64,000 nt of DNA from an uncultured Clostridia bacterium. GTDB lineage: Bacteria; Bacillota; Clostridia; TANB77; CAG-508. The notes under the pieces are model-generated. The model made no database searches, had not been told where the DNA came from, and saw only the letters and a list, made by a program, of their open reading frames with translations. A program made the position numbers and the translations under genes. The DNA lies in assembly GCA_934167495.1 (NCBI GenBank), contig CAKPKP010000003.1:1-64000 (forward strand), in the 5' to 3' direction. Positions 17,175-26,602 of this stretch are shown in pieces (the first letter of the stretch is position 1; each line of letters opens with the position of its first letter).

Positions 17175-17217
17175 AAGCATTTACACTTGATAACATCTCA
17201 TGTAAATGCTTTTTATT
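17170..17217 (-). terminator. Intrinsic terminator for the 17.2-17.9 kb gene
   Basis: AAAAAGCATTTACA and TGTAAATGCTTTTT form a long stem; on the minus strand it ends in a T-run beyond the stop at 17235. It can also act in the other direction. Confidence 0.8.
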
Positions 17218-17234
17218 AACTTTATAATTTTCAA

Positions 17235-17924
17235 TTAAAATATTGTATTAAAAACTAAATTTACTACTGAAATAAGTCCAGCTGTTACTAATTGGATTAT
17301 TGCGAATTTCTTTAATGTTTCTGAATCTTCTTTTTCTCCGAAAGCATATTTAACAACAAAGAATAATAACACTGCTGATAAAGCTGTACATAAAGTTCCT
17401 ATAGGACTTGTTACATATGATATGTATTTAATTTTTACTCTATCTAATAAATATACTAAAGAACTAATTATAACTGGTATTCTTGCAGCTGTAACAGCAC
17501 AAATCATAGTAGTCAATGGCTTTTTATTTTTCTTATTTAATATTAATATCATAACTGCTGGTATTAATATTCTTAATAATGGTAATAATATTGAACTTAT
17601 TATTAATTTAAATTTGTATCCAAATTTTGCCCAACTTCCTAAGTTTGACACTGTTATAAAAGTATCTATTGTTTCAGATAACAAATATACTACTATCATT
17701 ATTATTGCATATTTTAAGAAATTACCTGCTGTATCTCCTACTATTTCTTTTATTTTTTCACATGGTGTTTTAAACATTTCAACAACAAAGTTTTTAGTTG
17801 CAACAGAATCTTCTTTTATTTTTACATTCTTTATTGTATCTTTTACTTGATTAACTGTTTCCTTAGTTTCATTTTTTAATTCATCAGTATCAACTGAAAA
17901 ATTATTATCTTTCTTTTCTTCCAT
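17235..17924 (-). CDS. Membrane protein of unknown function (229 aa)
   Basis: An 80-residue charged, Lys/Glu/Thr-rich N-terminus is followed by about five hydrophobic segments (roughly residues 70-90, 105-130, 140-160, 170-190, 205-225). The architecture recalls Yip1-like or DUF-type membrane proteins, but I see no defining motif. AGGAGGGG precedes the ATG. It stands alone between terminator sequences and the amidase gene. Confidence 0.6.
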   Translation of the reverse strand: MEEKKDNNFSVDTDELKNETKETVNQVKDTIKNVKIKEDSVATKNFVVEMFKTPCEKIKEIVGDTAGNFLKYAIIMIVVYLLSETIDTFITVSNLGSWAKFGYKFKLIISSILLPLLRILIPAVMILILNKKNKKPLTTMICAVTAARIPVIISSLVYLLDRVKIKYISYVTSPIGTLCTALSAVLLFFVVKYAFGEKEDSETLKKFAIIQLVTAGLISVVNLVFNTIF

Positions 17925-17982
17925 GTTCTCCCCTCCTATATAAATTTTATTAAATTATATCAATAAATATTTACCAATTCAA

Positions 17983-19320
17983 CTACTTTTCAATATTTTT
18001 AAAATTTTGTTCAATCGCCTCTGCAATCTGAGTTACATATTCTTGCTTATTTGCAGTAAGACTTTCGGCATCTGTTTTTATATATCCTAATTCTACTTGA
18101 TATGCTTCAATACCAATATTTGATTTTAAATATTTATTCACTCCATACAATTTATTTCTTCCATCAACATATGCATTAGTAGCAATTCCACCAACTTCTC
18201 TTATAATATATAGATATGGCGTATCATTTGTTATATTGTATGGTTCAACTCCTTGTTGTTCTAAAGCTATATTAAAAGCTTCAATTAATGACTTGGTAAA
18301 ATTCTTTACATATACTCCGTCTTGTTTTTTATATTGTTCATTGTTTGAATAATCTATTCCATCTACATTTTCTACAACATTATCAGCAATTTGCTTTGCT
18401 AGTTTTAAATTACAATTACATGGAGCATAAACCTCTATTCCGTTAAGACTTGAGCCTCCATTATTTACATGCAATGATATTAATAATTTAGCTTTAGATT
18501 CTTGAGCTACATTTACTCTACCATTATCATTATACATACTTGTTCCTGTAATATCTTTATCACTTTCTGTTCCATCTCTTGTTAACTTTATTTTATACCC
18601 TTTTTGTTCTAAGACTTCTTTTAAACTTAATGCATAATCTAAAGTAATTTCAGATTCAACATAATCTCCACTTTTTTCTCCTTTATCTATTCCGCCATGA
18701 CCTGCATCAATTACTATATCGTACACATTTTCTGGTAACTGTTCATTTCTTACTAATATACTCATATATGGTATTTCGTTATTTTTATAATTATTATTTT
18801 CAAACATTATATCAACTCTATTATTAGAGTTATTGTTTGTAACTGTATAATATTCTAAATTTGAATAAGAAGTTTTATTTTCTAAAGAAAAATACCTATA
18901 ATTTACTGAATTATTTAATTTTAGTCTAAGTAATAAATAATATTTCTTTGGCTGTAATTCATCTAAATTTATTGCATAATTCATTTCATTTGAACTCGTA
19001 AAAATAAATACTCCATCCACAAATTCATAATCTATTGTGTATAACTTCTCATCTTCCAATCCATCTGTAAGTAATAATTTTACTGTTTCAACATTATCTT
19101 TATTAATTCCATCTATTTTTCCTGTAACATTCAAATTCGTACCATATATGTAAAACTCTGTTAATTCTGCTCGCTTATTTTGAAGTATTGAAAAGACATT
19201 TTCATTTATTTTTTTTAAGTTTAATTTATCACTATAAAAATTAGTAAGCGCATAATAAATTCCTATTATTATACCAATTATAATGGGAATTAAAATTAAT
19301 ATTTTAATCTTATTTTTCAT
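17983..19320 (-). CDS. N-acetylmuramoyl-L-alanine amidase (Amidase_3), membrane-anchored
   Basis: Cleaves the amide bond between MurNAc and the stem peptide of peptidoglycan. The 445 aa begin with a signal-anchor (residues 5-26). A beta-rich N-terminal region of about 190 residues follows, then the catalytic domain: VIDAGHGGIDKG (zinc His), the glutamate in GDYVESEITLDYAL, SLHVNNGG (second zinc His) and the terminal EAYQVELGYI with the catalytic Glu. It is probably involved in cell separation or spore cortex work. It lies 34 bases from rimO in the same direction. Confidence 0.9.
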   Translation of the reverse strand: MKNKIKILILIPIIIGIIIGIYYALTNFYSDKLNLKKINENVFSILQNKRAELTEFYIYGTNLNVTGKIDGINKDNVETVKLLLTDGLEDEKLYTIDYEFVDGVFIFTSSNEMNYAINLDELQPKKYYLLLRLKLNNSVNYRYFSLENKTSYSNLEYYTVTNNNSNNRVDIMFENNNYKNNEIPYMSILVRNEQLPENVYDIVIDAGHGGIDKGEKSGDYVESEITLDYALSLKEVLEQKGYKIKLTRDGTESDKDITGTSMYNDNGRVNVAQESKAKLLISLHVNNGGSSLNGIEVYAPCNCNLKLAKQIADNVVENVDGIDYSNNEQYKKQDGVYVKNFTKSLIEAFNIALEQQGVEPYNITNDTPYLYIIREVGGIATNAYVDGRNKLYGVNKYLKSNIGIEAYQVELGYIKTDAESLTANKQEYVTQIAEAIEQNFKNIEK

Positions 19321-19354
19321 ATATGCACTTCCTTTCTTTTTTATTTATATATAT

Positions 19355-20656
19355 TTAAATTAATTCACCTATTAAGTCATATTCAGCAACATCTATTATT
19401 TTACAAGGAAGATATTTTCCTTCTAAGCCTTCTTTATTAACTTTAATAAAAACACTGCCATCCATATCTGGAACATCCATATAACTTCTTGCTACATAAT
19501 ATTTTCCATCTGATGTTTTATTTTCAATAAGTACTTCATATACATTACCAATCTTTTCTTCTAATTTAATTTTGGAAATTTGATTTTGTAATTTCATTAT
19601 TCTATTGTATCTGCTCTTTTTAGTAGCATGATGTACTTGATTTTTTAATTTTGCAGCAGGAGTACCGTCTTCTTTAGAATACATAAACACACCCAATTTA
19701 TCAAATTTAGTTTCATTTATGAATTCATATAATTCTAAATAATCTTCATCTGTTTCTTCTGGAAATCCTACTATAAAAGTGGTTCTTAATATTACATTTG
19801 GTATATTTTCTCTTATTTTATTAATAGTATTTCTTATTGATTCACTATTACTTTTTCTATTCATTCTTTTTAAAACCTTATTTGATATATGTTGCAAAGG
19901 AATATCAAAATATTTACATATTTTTTCATTTCTTTTAACTACATCTATTAATTCATCTGTTATACTTTCAGGATATGCATATAAGAATCTAACCCATTTT
20001 ATTCCATCTATTTTGCAAAGTTCATCTAATAATTCTGCAAGTTTATATTCTCCATAAATATCTATTCCATATTTAGTAGTGTCTTGAGCAATAACAATTA
20101 ACTCTGTTATTCCTTTTTTGGCAAGTTCATTTGCTTCTTTTAAAACATCTTCCATTTTTCTGCTTACATAATTTCCTCTTATATATGGAATAGCACAATA
20201 TGTACATCTATTATCGCAACCTTCTGCTATTTTTAAATATGCCATATTCTTCCCTGTAGTAATCATTCTATTATGATAATCTAATACATTTTTAGATTTA
20301 TCTACATTTAATAATTTGTCCATCTTTTCCCATAAATTATCGTATTCATCTATACTCAAAAATAAGTCTACTTCTGGAATTGCTTTTTCTAATTCTTTTT
20401 TGTATCTTTGTACTAAACATCCCATGGCTATTAAATATTTGCATCTTGCTGTTTTTTTATATTCAGCCATTTCTAATATTGTATTTATACCTTCTTCTTT
20501 TGCTGATTCTATAAATCCACATGTGTTTATTATTATTATATCTGCATCTTTTGGATCGTTTACTATATTAAATTCTTTATCTTTAAAAATTCCCATACAC
20601 ATTTCAGTATCTATTAGATTTTTACTGCAACCAAGGGATACAAAACCAACATTCAT
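19355..20656 (-). CDS. rimO: Ribosomal protein S12 methylthiotransferase RimO
   Basis: Radical SAM enzyme that adds a methylthio group to the conserved Asp of ribosomal protein S12. The 433 aa have the N-terminal MTTase domain with VSLGCSKNLID (the typical RimO Cys) and two further cysteines for a second cluster. The radical SAM motif CDNRCTYCAIP is near residue 147, and a C-terminal TRAM domain ends at LIGELI. The SLGCSKN variant separates it from MiaB. Confidence 0.95.
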   Translation of the reverse strand: MNVGFVSLGCSKNLIDTEMCMGIFKDKEFNIVNDPKDADIIIINTCGFIESAKEEGINTILEMAEYKKTARCKYLIAMGCLVQRYKKELEKAIPEVDLFLSIDEYDNLWEKMDKLLNVDKSKNVLDYHNRMITTGKNMAYLKIAEGCDNRCTYCAIPYIRGNYVSRKMEDVLKEANELAKKGITELIVIAQDTTKYGIDIYGEYKLAELLDELCKIDGIKWVRFLYAYPESITDELIDVVKRNEKICKYFDIPLQHISNKVLKRMNRKSNSESIRNTINKIRENIPNVILRTTFIVGFPEETDEDYLELYEFINETKFDKLGVFMYSKEDGTPAAKLKNQVHHATKKSRYNRIMKLQNQISKIKLEEKIGNVYEVLIENKTSDGKYYVARSYMDVPDMDGSVFIKVNKEGLEGKYLPCKIIDVAEYDLIGELI

Positions 20657-20732
20657 TATAAATCTCCTTTTATGACAAAATTATATGTAATATTATAACA
20701 GAAAAAATACATTTTGTCATTATTTTGTATAT

Positions 20733-20778
20733 ATTAAAGACTGTTTAACAAAAATACATTGTTAAACAGTCTTTTTAC
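20733..20778 (-). terminator. Terminator behind the RNase G operon
   Basis: AAAGACTGTTTAACAA pairs with TTGTTAAACAGTCTTT, with T-runs on both strands. On the minus strand it follows the RNase G stop. Confidence 0.85.
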
Positions 20779-20794
20779 TTTCTATATATAATTT

Positions 20795-21964
20795 TTAATT
20801 ACTACATATATGTTTTCTAGTCATTTCTAGAAGGTTTAATTTTGTAAAACCTTGAATTTGTGTTTTACTTCTATCTTTCTTCAGCTCTTTATTTAATATT
20901 TCTATTATTTTTTCTTTGTTTTTTTCTTCTTTCATATCTATGTAATCAATTATTATTATTCCGCCTATGTCTCTTAATTTTAATTGTTTTGCAATTTCTA
21001 TACTAGCTTCTTTATTTACCGTAAACACTGTTTTTTCCAGAGTGTCATCACCTATATATTTTCCTGAATTAACATCTATTGCAGTTAAGGCTTCGGTTTT
21101 ATCTATTGTTATAAATCCACCACAGTTTAGCCAAATTTTTCTATTTTCAGCTTTAGAAAGTTGTTTATCAAGTTCATAATTTATTGGTTCATTATTAACT
21201 TCAATTTTTATACTTTCTTTACCGTCTATTTCTTCTAAAACTTTTTCTACTTTTTCTTTTGTTTCTATGGTATCTACAACAATTTTATCTAAATCTGTAT
21301 CTATTAAATCTATTAGTATTTTCTTTAAAATTCCTCCAGTTTTATAAACTAATTTTGGTATTACTTCTGTTGATTCATTGCAAATATTATTCCATATTTT
21401 TATAACTCTATTTATGTCTTTTTTTATCTCTGATTCATTAACATTTTCTGCTGAAGTTCTAATTATTGCTCCCGTATCTTCTGGTAATAATTTTTTTACA
21501 ATTTCCATTAATCTTTCTTTTTCAGAAGTTTGATTTATTTTTTGCGAAATAGTAATAAATGGTGTGTTAGGCATAAATACTATAAATCTACCTGGAATAC
21601 TTATATGAGTTGAAACTCTAGCTCCTTTTTTTACTGTGCTATCTCTTTTTACTTCAACAAGTATTGGCATCCCTGGCTTTATTACATCTTTAATATTAAC
21701 ATTTTTCTCTTCACTAGTAGTTATGACTGTTGAATCTTGCTTTGGAAGAATATCTTTTAAATGTATAAAAGTATTTTTATTTTCACCTATGTTCACAAAA
21801 GCTGCTTGCATTCCTGGAAGCACATTTTGGACCTTTCCAATATATATGTTTCCTTCAATTCTTTTTTTCTCTTCATTTTCTTCATACTTTTCAATTAAAA
21901 TACCATTTTCAACTAACATTATAATTTTAGAATTATCTTTGCTTTTAATTATTAGTTCTTTCAT
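20795..21964 (-). CDS. rng: Ribonuclease E/G family protein, short form
   Basis: Endoribonuclease that processes rRNA and mRNA. The 389 aa show the S1-like RNA-binding domain (GNIYIGKVQNVLPGMQAAFVNIG near residue 40) and the catalytic region with ALTAIDVNSGKY and IIIIDYIDM, including the metal-binding aspartates. The protein ends at NLLEMTRKHICSN. E. coli RNase G continues for about 100 residues with a CPxCxG zinc link needed for tetramer assembly, which is absent here. It lies 12 bases behind pth. Confidence 0.88.
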   Translation of the reverse strand: MKELIIKSKDNSKIIMLVENGILIEKYEENEEKKRIEGNIYIGKVQNVLPGMQAAFVNIGENKNTFIHLKDILPKQDSTVITTSEEKNVNIKDVIKPGMPILVEVKRDSTVKKGARVSTHISIPGRFIVFMPNTPFITISQKINQTSEKERLMEIVKKLLPEDTGAIIRTSAENVNESEIKKDINRVIKIWNNICNESTEVIPKLVYKTGGILKKILIDLIDTDLDKIVVDTIETKEKVEKVLEEIDGKESIKIEVNNEPINYELDKQLSKAENRKIWLNCGGFITIDKTEALTAIDVNSGKYIGDDTLEKTVFTVNKEASIEIAKQLKLRDIGGIIIIDYIDMKEEKNKEKIIEILNKELKKDRSKTQIQGFTKLNLLEMTRKHICSN

Positions 21965-21976
21965 TATATATCCTCT

Positions 21977-22534
21977 CTAATTGTATTTGTTCATTGCTGA
22001 ATCTACACCATTTTTTAATATTTCTATAACTGCTTCTTTAGCTTTATTTACTCCTGATGTCAAATTCTCTAAATCTTCATCATCTATTGCACCTATTACA
22101 TGTTCTATTAAATCTTTATTTTCTTTAGGTTTTCCTATTCCTATTCTAACTCTTTTAAAATTATCTGTTGCCAAACAATGAACAACAGATTTCATACCAT
22201 TATGAGAGCCAGGACTTCCATTTTTTCTAATTTTAATTTTTCCTGGTTCTATATCTATATCGTCATAGATTACAATTAAGTTATCTAAATCTAATTTATA
22301 AAAATTCATGAACTCTATAATTGATTCTCCACTAGAATTCATATATGTTTGAGGTTTTAGTAAAATCACTTTCTCATTTTCGATAATTCCACTACCATAT
22401 AACCCGTTAAATTTTGAACGTGAAATGTCAATTTCATATTTCTTGGCAATTTCATTTACAGCATTAAATCCCATATTATGTCTTGTTTTAGCATATTCAT
22501 CTTCTGGATTTCCAAGACCTACTATTAAAAACAT
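21977..22534 (-). CDS. pth: Peptidyl-tRNA hydrolase
   Basis: Hydrolyses the ester bond of peptidyl-tRNA released from stalled ribosomes. The 185 aa have the N-terminal VGLGNPEDEYAKTRHNMGF signature with catalytic His20, the YDDIDIEPGKIKIRKNGSPGSHNGMKS motif with the active-site Asp, and the conserved RIGIGKP. It is part of a run with RNase G and the transferase gene upstream. Confidence 0.97.
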   Translation of the reverse strand: MFLIVGLGNPEDEYAKTRHNMGFNAVNEIAKKYEIDISRSKFNGLYGSGIIENEKVILLKPQTYMNSSGESIIEFMNFYKLDLDNLIVIYDDIDIEPGKIKIRKNGSPGSHNGMKSVVHCLATDNFKRVRIGIGKPKENKDLIEHVIGAIDDEDLENLTSGVNKAKEAVIEILKNGVDSAMNKYN

Positions 22535-22554
22535 TTTTATACCTCTTTTCGATT

Positions 22555-23670
22555 TTATTGTTTTTCTTCTAAGTTATTTTTTTCATCTTGAGTATCACTT
22601 AGCAATTTATGTGAAAAAGCTTCTTTATATCCTAATGCAACTATAACAATTATTATTAATGCAAATGATAATGCCTTCCATAATCCGCTGTCTAATAATA
22701 TAATTGCAAACATTCCAAATGTAGCACTAATTCCATATAATATTAAAACTGCTTGTTTTTGTGAAAAACCTTTTCTTATCATTTTATGATGTAAATGCTC
22801 TGCATCTGGTTTTACTATTGCTTTTAAAGATTTTCCTTTTATTACTCTTCTAATAATTGCAAAGGTTGTATCAAATACAGGTAACGAAAGTACTATTAAT
22901 GGTGATACTATAACAATAGCTGTATAAGTTTTTGCAATTCCAAGTATTGAGATAATTGCTATACAGTATCCTAAAAAATTAGAACCCGTATCTCCTATAA
23001 ATGTTTTAGCTGGATTAAAGTTATATGGTAAAAATCCAACTAAAGCTCCACATAATGCTGTTATTAATATTATTGCAATTAAAGGTGAATTATTTAAAGA
23101 AAATATTATAAGTAATGAAATACATGAAATTATACAAATTCCTGTTGACAATCCATCTAATCCATCTATTAGATTTATTGCGTTAGTTATCCCTACTATC
23201 CACCCTATTGTAAGAATTACTGATACATATGTATCTAAATTTTCAGCTTCTAGAAAAGCTATATTAAAGTTTCCTATTCTTATTCCTGATTTTACACAGA
23301 TAATAGCTGCCATTATTTGTACTGCTAATTTTCCAAGTGCTGGTACTCCTCTAATATCGTCTACAAAGCAAACTATAGAAATTAATAAGCCACCTGTTAG
23401 AAAACCTAGTAATTTTAAATTATAACTTTCTTCATACAAATTAATTTTATTTTCTATTGTCATTACAATTAATAAATATGCAATAGAAATTAAGAAACCA
23501 GCTATTACAGCTAAACCACCTAATCTTGGCATTGTAATTTTATTTATTCTTCTTTGGTCTTTTGGCGAATCTACCGCACCTAATTTATTTGCAAGTTTTA
23601 TTGTCTGAGGTGTTATCATAAAAGATGTTATGAATGCCAACAAAAATGCAATTGCTATATCCCCCCACAT
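22555..23670 (-). CDS. WecA/TagO-type polyprenyl-phosphate glycosyl-1-phosphate transferase
   Basis: Integral membrane enzyme of the MraY family that moves a sugar-1-phosphate from UDP-GlcNAc (likely) to undecaprenyl phosphate, starting teichoic acid or surface polysaccharide synthesis. The 371 aa have about eleven hydrophobic segments and the family motifs VDDIRG, NAINLIDGLDGLSTG, GDTGSNFLG and HLHHKMIRKG. The HLHH motif fits WecA/TagO better than MraY. A charged tail follows the last membrane span. It is 13 bases behind rpiB. Confidence 0.88.
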   Translation of the reverse strand: MWGDIAIAFLLAFITSFMITPQTIKLANKLGAVDSPKDQRRINKITMPRLGGLAVIAGFLISIAYLLIVMTIENKINLYEESYNLKLLGFLTGGLLISIVCFVDDIRGVPALGKLAVQIMAAIICVKSGIRIGNFNIAFLEAENLDTYVSVILTIGWIVGITNAINLIDGLDGLSTGICIISCISLLIIFSLNNSPLIAIILITALCGALVGFLPYNFNPAKTFIGDTGSNFLGYCIAIISILGIAKTYTAIVIVSPLIVLSLPVFDTTFAIIRRVIKGKSLKAIVKPDAEHLHHKMIRKGFSQKQAVLILYGISATFGMFAIILLDSGLWKALSFALIIIVIVALGYKEAFSHKLLSDTQDEKNNLEEKQ

Positions 23671-23683
23671 TGAGACCCCTCAC

Positions 23684-24130
23684 TTATTTCATATTTTTAT
23701 CTTCAATATCTTTTATCATTTGTAATCTTTCACTATATCTACCATTTAAAAATTCTGTAGCTAACCATACTCTTATTATTTTTACAGCTTCGCTGATATT
23801 TAATACATCTGCTGGTAATGCTAAAACATTTATATTGTGATGTGCTTTAGCTTCTTTTGCTGTTTCTTCATTATAACACATTGCACATCTGATACCTTTA
23901 TATTTGTTTGCTACCATTGACATTCCTAATCCAGAACCACATATTAAAATTCCACAATCAGCTTCTTTATTTTGTATTGCTTCACATGCCGATGCTGCCA
24001 TTATTGGGAAATCTGTTCTTTCCTCTGAATTAGTTCCAACATCTTTATACTCAATTTGTTTTTCTTCTAAAAATCTTTTCACTTCTTCTTTTAATTTATA
24101 ACCTCTGTGATCTGCACCAATTACTATCAT
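23684..24130 (-). CDS. rpiB: Ribose-5-phosphate isomerase B
   Basis: Interconverts ribose-5-phosphate and ribulose-5-phosphate in the pentose phosphate pathway. The 148 aa begin MIVIGADHRGYKLK, with the conserved GTNS near residue 37, the active-site Cys in CGILICGSGLGMSM, and the phosphate-binding end. Length is normal for RpiB. GGAGG precedes the start; the region upstream to rpsT (about 290 bases) is AT-rich with no further gene seen. Confidence 0.96.
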   Translation of the reverse strand: MIVIGADHRGYKLKEEVKRFLEEKQIEYKDVGTNSEERTDFPIMAASACEAIQNKEADCGILICGSGLGMSMVANKYKGIRCAMCYNEETAKEAKAHHNINVLALPADVLNISEAVKIIRVWLATEFLNGRYSERLQMIKDIEDKNMK

Positions 24131-24346
24131 TTTATACCTCCACTATTTTTTCGTATGTTTTTTACAAAAAATCTATTTTATATATATCATAAAGTACAAG
24201 ATATTACAATATATTTTCTAATTTTATTTGATGCATTAAAGCTTTTAAACTATCTGTATATCAATTATTATAAGCTAAAATTTGTGTTCTTTTCTTGAAA
24301 TTTCTGTAAAAATACTACAATAATATTATTTTTTGTAAATAAATAC

Positions 24347-24375
24347 TTGCAAAATCTATATAAACATGTTAAAAT
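24347..24375 (+). promoter_or_regulatory. rpsT promoter
   Basis: TTGCAA (24347-24352), 17 bases, TAAAAT (24370-24375), about 45 bases ahead of the S20 start codon. Confidence 0.65.
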
Positions 24376-24418
24376 AATAAAAGTTAATTTTACTAATACC
24401 TAAAAGGAGGTGCAAAAT

Positions 24419-24685
24419 ATGCCAAATATTAAATCAGCAATTAAAAGAGTTAGTGTAATTGAGAAAAAAACATTAAGAAATAATATGATTAAATCTGAAT
24501 ATAAAACAGCTGTAAAATCTTTTGAATCTGCTTTAGAATCAGGTGATCAAGCAAAATCAGAAGAATTATTTAAAGTAGCTGTTAAAAAAATAGATCAAGC
24601 TTGTACAAAGGGTGTTATAAAAGATAACACTGCATCAAGAAAAAAATCTAATTTAGCTAAAAAGTTAAACTCAATAAAAAAATAG
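24419..24685 (+). CDS. rpsT: 30S ribosomal protein S20
   Basis: Primary 16S rRNA-binding protein of the small subunit. It is 88 aa, basic and helical, with the family pattern MPNIKSAIKRV..., NNMIKSEYKTAVK and KGVIKDNTASRKKSNLAKKLN. The start is at MPNI because AAAGGAGGTG lies upstream; the ATG three codons earlier overlaps it. It is monocistronic, with its own promoter and terminator. Confidence 0.97.
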   Translation: MPNIKSAIKRVSVIEKKTLRNNMIKSEYKTAVKSFESALESGDQAKSEELFKVAVKKIDQACTKGVIKDNTASRKKSNLAKKLNSIKK

Positions 24686-24713
24686 GCGATTATACATCAC
24701 CTATTTTTTTATT
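24681..24713 (+). terminator. rpsT terminator
   Basis: AATAGGCGAT...ATCACCTATTTTTTT: AATAGG(C)GAT pairs with ATC(A)CCTATT directly after the stop codon, followed by a T-run. Confidence 0.8.
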
Positions 24714-24808
24714 CTAAATTATTTCCATCTATTACCTTTGATTTTCTATTATTTATCCTATATAATTTTATTTAGGTGATGTCCTAATAATTATATAGGA
24801 GGTCTTAT

Positions 24809-25057
24809 ATGCGCAAGGAACTATTAAATAAATTAAATTCTGTTGATAAAAAAGTTTTTAAAATCATGAATAAAGGCATTAATTTTGCTGAAGTATTAGC
24901 CATTATTGGAATATTATTATTATACATATATAATACATATTATATTTCTTATAATTTATATTTATCAAGTTTAATAGTATTTAAAACAAGTATACTTATA
25001 GCAGTATCATTTGTAGTATGTGGATTTGCTACTAATGAAATTAAAAATCAATTGTAA
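24809..25057 (+). CDS. Small membrane protein of unknown function (82 aa)
   Basis: TAGGAGG precedes the ATG. The basic N-terminus (MRKELLNKLNSVDKKVFK) is followed by two hydrophobic segments (about residues 28-45 and 55-75). A promoter-like region and its own leader follow the rpsT terminator. No family recognised. Confidence 0.55.
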   Translation: MRKELLNKLNSVDKKVFKIMNKGINFAEVLAIIGILLLYIYNTYYISYNLYLSSLIVFKTSILIAVSFVVCGFATNEIKNQL

Positions 25058-25089
25058 TATTGTCTGATTTTTGTATGAATTTTCTTTCT

Positions 25090-25128
25090 TTATTAATAAG
25101 AAATTCGTCAAATTTTACTATTATATGT
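25090..25128. repeat. Degenerate C-module hairpin
   Basis: TTATTAATAAGAAATTC and AATTTTACTATTATATG form an imperfect hairpin resembling the C module of the interspersed repeats, placed between a stop codon and a terminator as the other solitary copies are. Confidence 0.35.
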
Positions 25129-25130
25129 AA

Positions 25131-25161
25131 AAACGGAGAATTGAAATTCTCCGTTTTTTGT
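25131..25161 (-). terminator. gatCAB terminator
   Basis: AACGGAGAATT and AATTCTCCGTT form a perfect stem with T-rich flanks; on the minus strand it lies directly beyond the gatB stop. Confidence 0.85.
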
Positions 25162-25162
25162 A

Positions 25163-26602
25163 TTATTTATTTAATTCTTCTAAAAACATTTTATTTAACA
25201 TTCCTGGATTTGCTTTTCCTTTTGTTTCTTTCATAGCTTGTCCTACTAAGAATCCTAGAGCTCTATCTTTTCCAGCTTTATAATCTGCTATAGATTGTGG
25301 ATTTGCTGCTAATATTTTTTCAACAACTTCTTTTATAGCTCCTTCGTCAGATATTTGAATCCATCCTTTTTCTTCTATAATTTTACTTGGTTTATTAGGA
25401 TTGTTAAACATCTCTTCTAAAACTTTTTTAGCTATACTACTACTAATAGTTCCTTTATTTATTAAAGATACTAATTCTCCTAAATCTTCACCTGTAAATG
25501 GTATTGCATCTGGTTCTTCTTCTTTTTCATTTAATATTCTTGCTATGTCAGACATAATCCAGTTACTTACAGCCTTTGGCTCTTTGCATATTTCTACTGC
25601 TTTATCAAAAAGATTAGAATAATATTTTGATGCTGTTACAAAGTTAGCATCTTTTTCTGGAAGCGAATATTCTTCCATATATCTTTTCTTTCTGCTTTCT
25701 GGAAGTTCTGGTAAATTTTTTCTAATGTTTTCAATATATTCATCAGATAATCTAATTGCAACTAAATCTGGGTCTGGGAAATATCTGTAATCTTGTGCAT
25801 CTTCTTTATCTCTCATTGGGAATGTCTTTCCAGATACATCATCCCATCTTAAAGTTTCTTGGATTATTTGGTTTCCATTTTCTATTTCTTCTATTTGTCT
25901 TTCTGATTCATATTCAATAGCTCTTACTATTGATCTAAATGAGTTCATATTCTTCATTTCTGTTCTAGTTCCGAATTCTGTTTGACCTTTTTTTCTTACA
26001 GAAACGTTAACATCAGCTCTTAATGAACCTTCTTGCATTTTACAATCTGAAACTTCAATATATTCTAATATTGATTTTAGTTTTCTTAAATAGCTTTCAA
26101 CTTCTTTACTGCTTCTTAAATCTGGTTCTGAAACGATTTCTATTAAAGGAACTCCTGCTCTGTTTAAATCTACAAAGCTTCCTCTTCCATATTCATCATG
26201 ATTTAATTTTCCAGCATCTTCTTCTATATGAATTCTTGTTAATCTGATTTTTTTCTCACCTTCATCAGTTTCAATGTTTACATATCCACCTATACAAAGT
26301 GGCATGTCGAATTGAGAAATTTGATATGCTTTTGGTAAATCTGGATAGAAATAATTTTTTCTATCATTTTTACTATTTTGTGATATTCTACAATTTGTTG
26401 CAAGTCCAGCTTTTACAGCATATTCTACTACTTTTTCATTTAATACAGGTAAAGTACCAGGCATTGCCATACAGATAGGACAACAATGTGTATTTGGCTC
26501 TCCTCCAAACTCTGTTGAACAAGAACAGAATATTTTTGTTTTTGTAGAAAGCTCACAGTGTACTTCTAACCCAATTACTAATTCATAATCATCTCTTGCC
26601 AT
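25163..26602 (-). CDS. gatB: Asp-tRNA(Asn)/Glu-tRNA(Gln) amidotransferase subunit B
   Basis: Binds the misacylated tRNA and, with GatA and GatC, amidates Glu-tRNA(Gln) (and Asp-tRNA(Asn)). The 479 aa begin YELVIGLEVHCELSTKTKIFC, carry the zinc-binding pair (FCSCS...HCCPIC), the DLNRAGVPLIEIVSEPD signature near residue 147, and the helical YqeY-like tail with FLVGQAMKETKGKANP. Its ATG overlaps the gatA stop as TAATG, so the two are coupled. Confidence 0.98.
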   Translation of the reverse strand: MARDDYELVIGLEVHCELSTKTKIFCSCSTEFGGEPNTHCCPICMAMPGTLPVLNEKVVEYAVKAGLATNCRISQNSKNDRKNYFYPDLPKAYQISQFDMPLCIGGYVNIETDEGEKKIRLTRIHIEEDAGKLNHDEYGRGSFVDLNRAGVPLIEIVSEPDLRSSKEVESYLRKLKSILEYIEVSDCKMQEGSLRADVNVSVRKKGQTEFGTRTEMKNMNSFRSIVRAIEYESERQIEEIENGNQIIQETLRWDDVSGKTFPMRDKEDAQDYRYFPDPDLVAIRLSDEYIENIRKNLPELPESRKKRYMEEYSLPEKDANFVTASKYYSNLFDKAVEICKEPKAVSNWIMSDIARILNEKEEEPDAIPFTGEDLGELVSLINKGTISSSIAKKVLEEMFNNPNKPSKIIEEKGWIQISDEGAIKEVVEKILAANPQSIADYKAGKDRALGFLVGQAMKETKGKANPGMLNKMFLEELNK

